Positions 24,425-35,705 of a stretch of 64,000 bases of DNA are shown here, one piece after another. The DNA lies in contig NC_092346.1 in the NCBI RefSeq assembly GCF_963676685.1, forward strand, positions 79,871,821 to 79,935,820. The letters run 5' to 3'. Numbering within the stretch: the stretch's first letter is position 1; each line of letters begins with the position of its first letter. The DNA is from Mytilus edulis (Eukaryota > Mollusca > Bivalvia > Mytilida > Mytilidae). Position numbers and translations under genes: made by a program. Under the pieces are notes generated by a model. It was not told the origin of the DNA. It did not search any database and worked only from the letters and a program-made list of their open reading frames with translations.

Positions 24425-25190
24425 AGAGGCGAAAGATACCAAAGGGACATTCAAACTCATAAATCGAAAATAAACTGACAACGCCATGGCTAAAAAAGAA
24501 AAAGACAACTGGCAATAGTACAAAAAACACAATATAATTTTTTTTTAGACTGAGCAACACAAATCCCACCAAAAACTGGGGGTGATCTCAAATAGATCAT
24601 GCTCCACATGTGTCTTCCGTCGTGTTGCTCATGTAAGAATATCCTGGTAATAAACCTAATTCGGAAGGTCACATTTGTGAAAAGGGGACAAAATTGTAGT
24701 TACGAAATTAGGAACAAATCCGCTACCATCTGTGAAACGGATATTCCATAATGATCAACCAACTCGTTATAGCGTATGTACAATCTCCAAAGGAATGATT
24801 TCAGCTTCACCATTTGGAACTCTTGGTTTAATACTCCATTGTAATCAGCAACCCTCTATCTAGGAAATCATGATAGGAAACACAAACCCTGAAATATCGT
24901 ATCAACTGGGAGTTTTATACTCCCGGTAGGCAGGCGCTGCTAAAATTTTGCTACATAGAAATGTAAAGTTAACGATTGGGAAGCTGAAATCATGCATCTC
25001 CTTTGTCGTATAGTTTTGTTTGCAACAAACCCTCATTGTAAGCCGAGACATTAGGCAGACTTAACTGCATATGTTGAATCCTTTATCTCAAGTTCGATGG
25101 GATAGATACGTTCAACATACCGGTAGTCACCAAATTTTGAACTATTTACTTTTAGTGAGAGAAAATCATGTGTATACCCATTTAGTTTCT
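24425..25190 (-). pseudogene. Decayed retroelement: reverse-transcriptase C-terminal part and 3' UTR
   Basis: Minus-strand translation in shifting frames gives fragments of a retroelement reverse transcriptase: YVERIYPIELEIKDS near 25100-25060, FPIVNFTFLCSKILAAPAY near 24980-24930, and RYNELVDHYGISVSQMVADL at about 24776-24717, closed by a stop at 24702-24700. I remember this order of motifs from RT proteins common in bivalve genomes, probably Penelope-like; the family name is uncertain. Below the stop, 24699-24425 is the 3' UTR, shared with the copy at 32165-32523 (TTGTCAGTTT, TTTGGTATCTTTCG, AACACGACGG). Several frameshifts and stops show that it is dead and 5'-truncated. Confidence 0.7.
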
Positions 25191-25199
25191 TAATTCTGA

Positions 25200-27124
25200 T
25201 TTGTATCAACGACCTCACAACCGTAATTCATTCGGAAAGAGTATTTATACATCTAAAAAAGAAGATTTTGTATGATTACCAATGAGAGAACTCTTTACAA
25301 GACACCAAATGACACCGAAAAAAACAACTATATATCACTGTACGGCTTTCAACAATGAGAAAAGCCCATACCGCATAGTCGACGATAAAAGGCCCCGAAA
25401 TAACAACTGTAAAACAATTTAATCGAGAAAACTAACGACCTAATTTGTATATAAAATAATGAACGAAAAACAAATATGTAACACAGCAACAAATTACAAC
25501 CATTCAATTACAGGCTCTTGACTTGGGACTACGTCTTCATTCTGGCGTTAAATCATTGCCTGACATAATCATCGAACGAATTCATTGGTATTTCCAATTG
25601 ATGGTTGCAATTTTGTTTTTTGTACAATGTATATGGTAGACGGGAGATAATTCAAATTGAATCGTGTTCCATGCATCATTCCATTGATTTTACGAATGAC
25701 TAAATAATATCCCACTAAGCCCAACAATGTAACATTATTCGATCTTAAATTTGCGGTAGCATTTTTCTATCAATAAACAAGACTAAGTGAATCCAAAACT
25801 CCTTTGACATTGTTCGACTCTACCTGCATTGTGTCCATTTGAAGCAATAAGAAAAATAATAATTATAAGTATACTGTTCCAATTATTAAGGATCTTTGAT
25901 GGACAGCATGACATGTGTATGATTTGTGTGAAAAAACATATTGTAAATTGAATTGAAATGAAATATCAAATATTCATATACATGTAGGTATATTTCAACA
26001 CCAATTGATATCTAATTGCAGTAACCACGTTGAACCAGTAACAGTGAAATGTCGAGACGGTGCTATGAGAACAAATACTAATTTGAATAAGAATTAACAT
26101 GGAAACATGTTTGGTTTCTGAAAGGAATATCGAATATTTGTTGGTTTAATGAATACAAAGTTGACATTCAATGTAAATGGTAACATAACGCGTTTTACAT
26201 TGGATGAAACAAAAACAAAAAGTATAGTCATGGTTGTTATCCACAAATACACCCTGCTGATAATGTTTACACGTACTTGATACTTTTTACCAATGACACG
26301 AAGTCAAAAACCCCTAAAAATGTGAAACTTAGCTATCAACACTCATATGTTTTTATTCATGAGAGAAATGGAGTGATACATAATAAAGAATTTTAATTGC
26401 AATCTTAAAAAAAGTTAGTTAATGCATTACATTTTTATCAGAATTGAGTTTCTGTGTGATTTGGATTGAACATGTTTCTAAGCTTGAATTGAACCAACAT
26501 AATTCCTTCTGGTCTAAAGTGGGATGAGCAATGGCATGAAAACAGTGATACCATAATATATATTGCAAATACACGTAATAGAAACATATAATTCAAATGA
26601 ACACGTTACTAACTATAATCTATTTCACTCTTTCTAATAACCATCGGTGGTAACATTCAAATATATAAGCAACGATACAACACAAAACATGTTTGTTCAA
26701 ACTGTTCATCCAAAAATAATCAATCCATACAATGGGCATTGAACACTAATAAAACAAAGAATACTAACTTGAATAATATGAAATGACTTGATTCTCCTCA
26801 AATGGTAATCAGTAAAACGATGGAATATGTTTTACAGTCTTTTATCTTCAAAAGCGTATAACAAATTGCTACTTTTGAGATAGAAATTTACTAGTCCAAT
26901 TTCGCGTTAAGTTCTGTTTCAGATTCAACCAATCGTTTGTCAATCAAGAAACCTGAGTTACTCTGAAAAACTCACAACAATCCCCTAATTAACGCTAATT
27001 CTGAACAGGAGAAAACTGGCTTGATTCAAATTACATGTACTCTAATTGTCAACTTGCCTTCAAGTCATCATTTAGTTTATATATATCGACTTAGCATAAA
27101 TTCCCTTTATAATATCATCCTTGG

Positions 27125-27160
<36 letters not shown>

Positions 27161-27380
27161 ACTTTTCAAACAGAAAATATGTTACAAATTCAAAAATCGA
27201 ATAAGTGACAGTAAAACCATTTTCTCTATATTTCATAATTACCTTTTTTCACAAAAATATAAATTGAGTGTAAAAAATAATTGACATTATGACAATGTCA
27301 TATTGTTTTGTTGCGATTAAACAAACAAACTGCTTCATTGAAATAACTACCAAAAGAAGGTTTAAATCATTGAGTTTAAC
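25200..27380. other. Stretch with no recognisable gene; A33 tract
   Basis: AT-rich, no supported coding region. A run of 33 A lies at 27125-27157. No retroposed body could be recognised beside it, so it may be a microsatellite or the tail of an unrecognised element. Confidence 0.5.
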
Positions 27381-27389
27381 CAGAATAAG

Positions 27390-27680
27390 TTGAGAATTGA
27401 AATGGGAAATTTGCCAAAGAGACAACATCACCAAAGAGACAACAACACCACCAAAGAGCAGATAACAACTGAAGGCCACCAATAGGTCTAATTAGCTATC
27501 AAAGGTACCAGGAATAAAACGCAGTGAGAAAATCCTGCACCAGAGGTTGACCTTAGCTGGCCCCTCAATAAAAATGTGTACTAGTTCAGTGAAATGGACG
27601 TCATACTAAACTCCAAAACATATAAATGAACTAATATTTAAAAAGCATACAAGACTAATAAGACTCTTGACAGGCGCATA
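27390..27680 (+). repeat. Dispersed repeat (CAACAACC...CAGCGAGAAA family)
   Basis: Related to the copy at 9191-9448: GAGACAACA repeated, GAGCAGATAACAACTGAAGG, CCACCAATAGGTC, GTACTAGTTCAGTGAAATGG and CATACAAGACTAATAAGAC. It has a local triplication of CACCAAAGAG near its left end. Confidence 0.75.
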
Positions 27681-28019
27681 AAGAAGCCTAGTCATTACTA
27701 GGTCCTAGTAAAACTTCTGATTTAACAACATTTACTACGACTGTCAGAAAAAAGAAACGAAGAATCTCTTCAAAAATTACTTGTTAAACCAAAAGAAATT
27801 GGTGTCTTATATAACATAGGCCACAATTAAATCTTCAATTGTATATTTCATTTAATCTATTCGCGGGACAAGTATTCATTTTCATTATAGGAGAGGGAAA
27901 GGCAGATGACGTTGAAATGATATATAAGGAAAAAAATAATAAAAACAGTGTTTCTATAATGTATAGAAACCAATACATCACCGTTGAGGGAACATTTACT
28001 CATCATAGATTTCCAGATT

Positions 28020-28130
28020 TGGTTTTTTATTACACCAGATGCGCGTTTCGTCTAATAAAGACTCACCAGTGACGCTCGAATAAAAAAAGTTAAAAAGGAC
28101 AAATAACGAAGTTGAACAAAGTTTACCCAA
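28020..28130 (+). repeat. Dispersed repeat (GCGCGTTTCGTCTAATAAAG family)
   Basis: ACCAGATGCGCGTTTCGTCT followed by GACTCACCAGTGACGCTCGA and AAAAAGGACAAATAACGAAG. A diverged copy is at 59512-59625 (CCTGTGATGCTCGAATCCAA). Confidence 0.6.
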
Positions 28131-28227
28131 AAGTTTTGCCAGATACATTTCTTCTTTGATAACATATTTGTTTGTTTTATATTGATTAAGATTGTAACAC
28201 AATGGTGACTGTTGTACCATCAACACT

Positions 28228-28432
28228 TCAACCTCTCATGGCTTTGCTTTGTTTACATATTATTGTCAATGCAATGCGACTGTTATACAAGCGAGAGGTT
28301 AAGCTAGCTATACAACCAAGTTTAATCCACTATTTTCTACATAAGGAATATGACGGTTGTTTTCCATTCGTTTGATGTGTTTGATATTTTGATTTTGACA
28401 TTTGATAATGGATCGACATTCCGTTTTAAATT
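28228..28432 (+). repeat. Dispersed repeat (GCGAGAGGTTAAGCTAGCTA family)
   Basis: CGACTGTTATACAAGCGAGA, GGTTAAGCTAGCTATACAAC and CATTCGTTTGATGTGTTTGA. Related pieces are at 35035-35230 (opposite strand), 56028-56155 and 56938-57110. Confidence 0.7.
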
Positions 28433-28439
28433 TGAATTA

Positions 28440-28830
28440 GAGTTCTTTACGCCAGTCAAAATTTTGACGGCACTTATTATAGTATAGAAATGCCCGGCGT
28501 CCGTCCGTCGGTCGGTCTGTCTGTCTGTCCGCCGTCCACATGTCGCACCGTAACTTGAGAACCACTTATCAAAATTCCATGAAACTTAATATAGTTGTTT
28601 CTTATGATGGTTAAACCACCTGTATACTTTTTGGTAAAAATTAGATTTGAACTTTATGAGTTACGGGACTTTATAACTAACACAGGGGGGTGTTTTTTTC
28701 ACAAGTCGCACCGTATATTTTCACATGTCGCACCGTATCTCAGAAACTATGTATGATTATTGCATAAAGCTTCACACACAAGACGAAGGGTGTATCATGC
28801 GCTCGTGGCGCAGCTGTTTATTATTGTTAT
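28440..28830. repeat. CGTCCGTC-bearing dispersed repeat
   Basis: A short CGTCCGTCCGTCGGTCGGTC-type microsatellite (28499-28535) lies near the start. CATGTCGCACCGTA motifs follow at about 28538, 28703 and 28722. The segment ends near a GGCGCAGCTG at 28806. The limits are approximate and no coding was seen. Confidence 0.55.
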
Positions 28831-29321
28831 TTTACTTTTCACTCATCACTAACAAAGTCACTCCACTCTTACCATAATAAGGCATGCATGTCTATAAATA
28901 AGGCAAATACAAATATCAAAAACTTGCTGCAGTATTATTAAAAGTATATATGATAATAAATCACGAAAATATTGTATGTAATGATACTAGAATATTTAAT
29001 AAGCATTTGCTGTATTATTTTTGTTTGCAATATAAAAATTCATTGGAGTCATATTGTTTTATTCTGGATTTTAATTTTATTACACTAGGAGCTATATTTC
29101 CGAACTACCATCTGATGAAATAGTTTTTAACTATAATAATCAGCCAATTTTTAACCAAACTCTTAGGTCATGAACCCTAACAAAATCTCAAAACTGATGT
29201 CAAATTGATCATTAAATAATTTGATTTTCTTTAAAGGTGAGATTTGTTTTTAATCTTATCCTTTTGTTAAAATAGCAGTTAATTTCTAATTTTTGCCATA
29301 TCAATGATAATTCATATCAAC

Positions 29322-29475
29322 AAAGGGGTGCTGACTACTGGGCTTGTGATACGAATGGGAAGAAAAACTCTACCAGTAGTGCCATCGACCCACTGGGTGT
29401 AAATAAACTCATGATCGATAACAGGATTGCAATTTTGTACGCTAGACGCGCCTATAAGGCGTTTAGCTTGATAAT
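29322..29475 (-). repeat. Dispersed repeat with GGGTGCTGACTACTGGGCTT
   Basis: On the minus strand this reads like the units at 56455-56760 (CTGGTGGATTG, ATCACCA, CAGTACT) and includes GTACGCTAGACGCGCCTATA. It is a diverged copy of an unnamed repeat. Confidence 0.5.
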
Positions 29476-29869
29476 TTTGTCTATATGACTTATTTGAAGT
29501 ACTTGTCTAGAAAGAAGTAAAATACTCAACTCAAAGAAAAGTTCAAATCGGAAAGTCCCCTTATCAAAAGGCAAACAAAACAATGAACAAGCATAACAGA
29601 TTTAAATGTTAAAAATAATGGCACATCAGTCATTTTGTATAATAATCTTTATCACTATAAAACAAACGAATACGTCAACAAAGTAAAACAAAATGGCATA
29701 TAGAAAAAAGTGTAACAGCCAATATGAAAGACAACAACAAATTGGCAGGTGCATAAGTATCAAGTCATCGTACCCCAAAAGGATATAACCAATACTGGAC
29801 TAAACAGTAAAGTTTGATAACACAAATAAAAGAACACTACAACACGTTATTGAGATGATATACTACATG

Positions 29870-30960
29870 TATTGTTTGTGAAGTTGATTCGGAATATAGA
29901 TCAACAAGGTCTTGGTATCTTTCGATGAACTTTTATGAAAAAGAATTACGAGACGTTATTTATCGTCATCCTGGTTCATTTCTTTTCTTCTCAGGCATTG
30001 GTGTCGTTTTATAAAGTCGGAGTAGCAGCTGCAAGCTGAATACCGAATGAGTTATGAAATGTATATCTCATATGCAGGTGAAGTTGGTGTATTGCTTGTT
30101 AGGTAATGGAAATTATTAATTTCAAAATTGAAATCGAGGTATAATTCTAAAATTGAACGGGGGAACCCGTTTTTCCCCTTTAATTTCTGGTTGTAGAGGT
30201 TATATAAATGGAACCCAATCAGGAAAGTTTGGATCTTTAATGCAAAGAACATCATCAATATATCTGAATGTGAAATTAATTGATCTGGCTTCTAATATAT
30301 TCTTGTTTTGACAAGTGTCTGAATCAATTCCGACTGATATGAAAATAAGAAGATGTCGGCATATGGCAGTTCATTTCCACAGGAATGCTGACGATTTGTT
30401 GAAAAATTCTACCTCCACATTCAACACATATGTTATCAAAAAGAAACTCCAACATACTGATCACTTAATTGTTCCTTTGTGTAACATGTTTTACTTCTTT
30501 CTTTCCCATTAACAAACATACCGTATGGTATTCCAAAGTTATAAATATATAACGTATGCTACCAAATTTAAAAAAAAAAGTAAAATAACAATTAAAGATG
30601 TCGAACTTCAAAGAAAGATTAAGTCGGAAAGTCCCTTATCGTTGTAAATTATTTTCTTTAAGTCTATTTTTGAAATTTCAATAGGAAATGGCGGTATATT
30701 AATATATCAAGACGTTTTTCAGAATCCAATTATGGTTAATACCACTATGCTAGTAGACAGTTTCACATAATTTATCTAAAGAAACCCTTTCCTTGAGGAC
30801 AAAATTTTGTCAATATAGTTCACAATCGCTTCGTAGATCATGCATTTGAGCTTCCAATGTACCGTTGTTTGTATGGAATTTGTGAAGCTCAGGTATCCTA
30901 TACGAACAAGGTAAGTCTTCAGATTTGCTATTCAGTGTTATGTTCATTGAAGCGATGAAG
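29870..30960 (-). pseudogene. Decayed retroelement reverse transcriptase (YIDD motif visible)
   Basis: Minus-strand reading frames, broken by stops and shifts, give in order: SYRIPELHKFHTNNG (about 30905-30865), SGINHNWILKN (about 30745-30710), EFLFDNICVECGGRIFQQIV (about 30452-30390), FRYIDDVLCIKDPNF with the catalytic YIDD at 30262-30251, then ELYLDFNFEINNFHYLTSNT and SPAYEIYIS (30145-30052), then a diverged tail to about 29870. The order and the motifs fit a retroelement RT of the same kind as at 24425-25190, probably Penelope-like. At least three frameshifts and several stops are visible, so it is not functional. No 3' UTR of the type seen at 24.4 kb follows. Confidence 0.7.
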
Positions 30961-32164
30961 GACTTATTATTCGCCAAAATCTCATCCTTGTCAATTGATA
31001 TGTATTTGTTTGTATGATTACATAAGTGCTTATTTATTCTTAATTCGAAACTCGTAGTAGTACGATTTCTGAAACTTTTTCTAAAGGAACAATAACATAT
31101 ATATCGTGAAGAGATGAGATGATAGACATTTCACAGTTTCTTTGTATTTAAAATAAGGACTAGATGACAACCTTTTATTGCTCCTTGTGTAACTTATTTA
31201 TTTCTTAGAAGAAATCAAAAGGTCCTAGTGAATAAACTTTTGTTGTATTTGTTCAATTGGACAATAGAGCTGCCAAATGTTTAAATGGACATGGGAATCT
31301 ATGGAAAGGTACAAGGTTCGCAATAATACGGATATAATTAATCATTTCATATTATGCTGTACATTCCTTTAACAAATTAGAGAGAAAAGTTCTACAAGAT
31401 AGTTGATATACAAAATATTTGTGTTGAGGGGGCAGCTGAATATTTATGTAGATATATCCTTTCTTTTTGATTGGTGTTAAACTTAGCTGTTTGTTTTTAG
31501 AATATGTAAATATGTTTGTGTTATGTTTGTGATAATATTCGTATGATATAAATTGTTCAATCTTCATAATATGGAGGTAGTAATCGATCAATCAATCAAT
31601 CATGCATATTTTTTAGTACTACCCTCGTCTACTTATATTTATATGCCACATTAAGCAATTTATGCAAAAGAAGGGTTCAAAGACCAATGGGTATTAATTC
31701 ACTGATATTCATCAAACAATGCAGTGACTGATATGTGTTTCTTCTTTATTAGAAAGGTAATAATCGAGAATACAGAAAATAGAAGAAATGCATCTGGTTT
31801 CAATGAAAACGAATATGACGAATGAAATACCCTAAATATAAGCTATTATCCCCGGATTAGTATATTTATAGGATTTTGATTGGTTAACACACGTCGTTAC
31901 AAAACCCATAGCTCCTGAGTGTTGCTAACCCATATTCCCGGACGTTGCTACCCATTACATCGGGGAAATTCACGCGCGTTTTCCTAAGTTCCATGGTTGT
32001 TCCTTATGAAATATCGAATTCTGCAGATTATCCATGATGTCTGTATATTTAGATACTTAATCCACTAACGTTTTACCTTATTATGTCGATTATTTGCCAC
32101 ATTGTAAATGAATGGGACTACTGACCTAGCTATGACCCATGCTGACGTCACACTGTCTGTGATG
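30961..32164. other. Stretch with no recognisable gene
   Basis: May include more decayed upstream sequence of the RT pseudogene, but no motif could be placed. An (AATC)n-like ATCAATCAATCAATC lies at about 31585-31600. Confidence 0.4.
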
Positions 32165-32523
32165 TAAAAGAAGGACGAAAGATACCAAAGGGACAGTCAA
32201 ACTCATAAATCTAAAACAAACTGACAACGCCACGGCTAAAAATGAAAAAAGACAAACAAACAACAGCACACATGACACAACATAGAAAACTCACGAACCC
32301 CACCAAAAAACTAGGGGTGATCTCAGGTACTCCGGAAGGGTAAGCAGGTCCTGCTCCACATGTGGCACCCGTCGTGTTGCTTATGTGAAAACAAATCCAG
32401 TAAATAGTCTAATTCGGTAGGTCACATTCATGAAAGGGAAGGGCATTGTAGTTACGACGTAAGGAACATATCCGATATCATTTGTGAAACGGTTATTCCA
32501 TAACGGTCAACCAACTCGTGATG
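32165..32523 (-). mobile_element. 5'-truncated retroelement tail (RT C-terminus plus 3' UTR)
   Basis: Starting at about 32523 the minus strand reads HHELVDRYGITVSQMISDM and reaches a stop at 32454-32452. This matches the C-terminus of the decayed RT at 24.7 kb. The following roughly 285 bp (to 32165) is the same 3' UTR as at 24425-24699, with CCACATGTGG, GGTGGGGTTCG and TTTGGTATCTTTCG. A further small piece of this 3' UTR lies on the plus strand at 43445-43525. Confidence 0.7.
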
Positions 32524-32540
32524 TAACTATGAGCGCCAAA

Positions 32541-33630
32541 TTCGACCCATTTCACTTTCTCTGTCTTTAGATTAAAAACGTCTAATATTTGTATACCTGT
32601 AGGGTTCTACCCAAACTAGTACCCTACTACCCCTTAAAAATATGTCAAAATCCCAAATTTCAATAAAAGATATTTAAAAAATGAAAAAAAATTTTGTGGT
32701 CGAATTTCTCTAAAAATCGACAGATTTAGACTAAGATCGGGGATAAATACGTTCATATCCGTAGATATGGATATAAACGTAGGTAACTTATAATATCATT
32801 GGTTCAAATCGGAATCCAAACAAATCTGAAAAATGATTTTTAAAATATAAAATCCATAGCATATAGGAGTGAACATATAAATCAGGTGATTCAGACAGTA
32901 CATCTTTCTCTGCATATCTAATATGTTTATTTTTTTTTTACTTGCAGTTAACTTATTTTTAAAAGGATCAACAATTGGCTAGCTTTGGGTCTTGGCAAAC
33001 ATCAATGTATAAATAAAGAACGTGTCGTTGTTCGTGTCTGTGAACATGTATGTGAAAAAAATGAATACAAAAGAATAAAAAAAAAACATTCTCACTATGC
33101 AGCGCCTCATTTTTTTTAAAATTTGTATTTTCTCACGTAAAGCATGTGCTGTTGTTAAAAATGGGTAAATGTCATCATTATGGCCCATAGACATGTTCAA
33201 ACATTATTTGTTATTTCATTTTGTCTGTCAGGTTCAATAACATGAAGATTATTCACCCCAGAGAGTAGATTGGAGTGTTTTAATGAATGAAATATTCTGT
33301 CATTATTGTACCTTTGTAATTTTCAAATCATACATTTTTAATGTTGATCATTATAAAAGCTGACATAAAGAAATCCTTTATACTATTGCTTGTCCAATTA
33401 AAAAACAAAAACAAAAACATACAGGAAATATTATATTTACCCAAATGAATTAAAACGTATGACGAAACCGCCCTTGTAAAATACATGAAAATTCTTTCAA
33501 TATTCCCATTATAAGTTTAGAACAATATAGACCAATAAAAGTCTTACCCTGTAATAAAAAATGTTTAGGGTCAAACAAAATGAATATGAATATTTGATTA
33601 TAAACTGATATAGTAGGATAACTCGTCAAA
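32541..33630. other. Stretch with no recognisable gene
   Basis: AT-rich with homopolymer runs; only short unsupported open frames on either strand. Confidence 0.5.
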
Positions 33631-33636
33631 CAGCAA

Positions 33637-33663
33637 TATAAAACGACATGTTTATGTATAAAA
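33637..33663 (+). promoter_or_regulatory. Candidate TATA boxes for the secreted-protein gene
   Basis: Two TATAAAA motifs lie at 33637-33643 and 33657-33663, about 85-110 bp before a perfect donor (AACAGGTAAG at 33744-33753). A transcript starting about 30 bp downstream of either would have a short noncoding first exon. Support is positional only. Confidence 0.4.
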
Positions 33664-33669
33664 TGTCAG

Positions 33670-33748
33670 AAAATCTACGATGTCGCCTCAATATTACAAT
33701 CTCAGGTGATGTTTGATTTTTCTTCACAAAATAGACTGTGGATAACAG
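33670..33748 (+). other. Candidate noncoding exon 1 of the secreted-protein gene
   Basis: The stretch ends at donor AACAG/GTAAGAATT (GT at 33749-33750). It would splice over 1512 bp to the acceptor at 35260. The start is a guess from the TATA boxes. Confidence 0.4.
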
Positions 33749-35034
33749 GTAAGAATTAAATTTTTCTAACACCTTAGTTTTGATAATCATCGTCTTTTAC
33801 ACTTTTCTGATTTTTCAATACAAATTTGTATCATAAAGGTTTTTGTATGTTATTTTTGTTGGATTTCAGTTTTTCATTAAATGAGTTTGTATTAGAGGGT
33901 TATGGATATAACCAACATTTGTGGATTTTTTATCACTCACAATGCGAAAATTGTCGAAAACATTGCGCAGCTGGAATATGAAAGATCATAAAAGTGTTAA
34001 AATAACATCATTGAACTATTTAGCAACAATACAAAAGTGCACTATACATAAAATGAGGACATGTTATTGAACTCTTTACATTTCTTTCGAAGTAAATGTT
34101 GATACCATATCGCTTTTTATCAAATGAATGATTTTTTCTTGAAATGGAATACATATCATAGAATTTTGGCTTTCAACTTAGTAAGAGATACATAATGTTC
34201 TTGTTAGATTTTTTTAGGGTAATGGTTATAGAATATGAAGTTCATACACTTGGAATGTATACTTTATAATATTTAACGCTTTCTACTGGAATATGATAAT
34301 GATATTTTAACCCTGCTTTCAACTTGTTTCATATTAAGTCTGCATTTCCTAAAAATGACACCAATGCAAAATAGATCAAAAGTTTTGATAAAACGAATTA
34401 ACTTCCATTTCAAAGACAAAAATTACCAGACATATACTTTCATCTTTTACATTTGTTTACTGTGATGTTGTAGAACATAGTAGATTCATTTTAATAGTTT
34501 ATCTTTTGATATGGCGATAAGATGAGTTTCTATAGTACATCGACATGCGTACTTACGTAAAATACAAACTATCATTTCCTACATTCTAATTTTAAATATA
34601 GAAACTTTGGTTCTATCATTAATATTTTTGTTCTTTTAATTCTGAATGTTACATGGTTATGGCTCCCTCAACTTGTATCGTAGAACGCTCGGATACGGAT
34701 GTCCATTAATCTGTACGATAGAATGTTCTTTGATAAAGTTTAAAATCGTCATTTTGGTATGTGTTAAAACAAATGTTTTTCGGGATATACATGTCCGTGT
34801 GGGTAGGGTTTTATGCAATGATTGTATGCGTTGCTAAAGTACTTTGTTGAAGGAATATTTCCAATACTTTTGATGCAAGGTTTTCAGTGCTTTACCTTTG
34901 TCATCTGCTTTGAATAAATGAAATAAAATTCGAGTTTTATTTTGAATAATTTTTTTATTAGAATTGAAAGTCTGAATAATTATGAGATTAAATTTGTGTT
35001 ATGCCTTGTCTATGTGAAAAGTAAAATCACAAAT

Positions 35035-35230
35035 ATACTGGACTCAGAGGAAAATTCAAAACCAAAAGTTCCTAATCAAATGTCAAAATCAGAAGCTCAA
35101 ACACATCAAACGAATGTATAACAACTGTCATATTCCTGACTATAGGTATATGCATTTCTTTATATTAGAAATAGTGGATTAAATCTGAATTTTAAGCTAG
35201 CTTAACCTCTCACATGTATGACAGTTGCAT
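35035..35230 (-). repeat. Dispersed repeat (GCGAGAGGTTAAGCTAGCTA family), opposite strand
   Basis: CAAACACATCAAACGAATGT, CAACTGTCATATTCCTGAC, AAGCTAGCTTAACCTCTCAC and ATGACAGTTGCAT are the reverse complement of the 28.2-kb copy. It abuts the acceptor of the coding exon at 35261. Confidence 0.7.
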
Positions 35231-35272
35231 AAAATATTAACCGTATTTTTTTTTTACCAGAATCAATATCAT

Positions 35273-35704
35273 ATGGATGTTGCACGTCTATTCGTCTTGT
35301 TATTGATACTGACCACAGCACTTTGTAACCATACCACCATTACAAGATGCGCACGGACAAGAACTGGACGACTTGTGTGTAACAGAGTTGCAGTGGCGCA
35401 TAGGACAGCCACAGGAACGCCTACATCATCAAGGCGTTCACCTACTGGGACTCAAAATAGAGGTTTTCTTGGTCGTTTTAGTGGTGGTTTCGGACCGAAT
35501 GCAAGAGTTGGAACAGGATTATTTGCAAGTGATAGATTTTTACAATCATCGTTTGGAGGAGGTGGTGGTGGATCTTCAGCACCTAGAGGGAATCTTTTGA
35601 ACAATAATCTATTTTTTAGAAGACAATTTGGTAGAGGACCTTTCCGAAGTATACCAAACGGCCCACTTGCAAGTTGGTCCAGGTTGCCATTTGGATTTAT
35701 CTAA
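35273..35704 (+). CDS. Small secreted Arg/Gly/Phe-rich protein, lysine-free
   Basis: The ATG at 35273 lies 12 bases after a strong acceptor (T-rich tract then ACCAG at 35256-35260), which rules out the upstream in-frame Met at 35225. The 143-residue product starts MDVARLFVLLLILTTALC, a clear signal peptide. The remainder has about 18 Arg, no Lys, no Glu and one Asp, many Gly, Phe, Ser and Asn, and a run of six Gly at 95-100. Two Cys at 26 and 36 (RCARTRTGRLVCNR) could form a small loop. The base composition is much less AT-rich than its surroundings. I do not recognise the family. A secreted structural (byssus or shell matrix), antimicrobial or peptide-precursor role is possible but unproven. 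A donor (AAGGTAAAA) directly after the stop suggests a 3' UTR intron. Confidence 0.72.
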   Translation: MDVARLFVLLLILTTALCNHTTITRCARTRTGRLVCNRVAVAHRTATGTPTSSRRSPTGTQNRGFLGRFSGGFGPNARVGTGLFASDRFLQSSFGGGGGGSSAPRGNLLNNNLFFRRQFGRGPFRSIPNGPLASWSRLPFGFI

Positions 35705-35705
35705 G

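Noticed and set aside
27125..27157. A33 tract as a retroposed poly(A) tail
   Set aside because: No retroposed body or target duplication could be recognised beside it; it may simply be a microsatellite.
34646..34837. 63-codon Cys-containing frame that might be a small peptide gene
   Set aside because: No signal peptide, no regular Cys pattern and no convincing acceptor or donor; left as noncoding.
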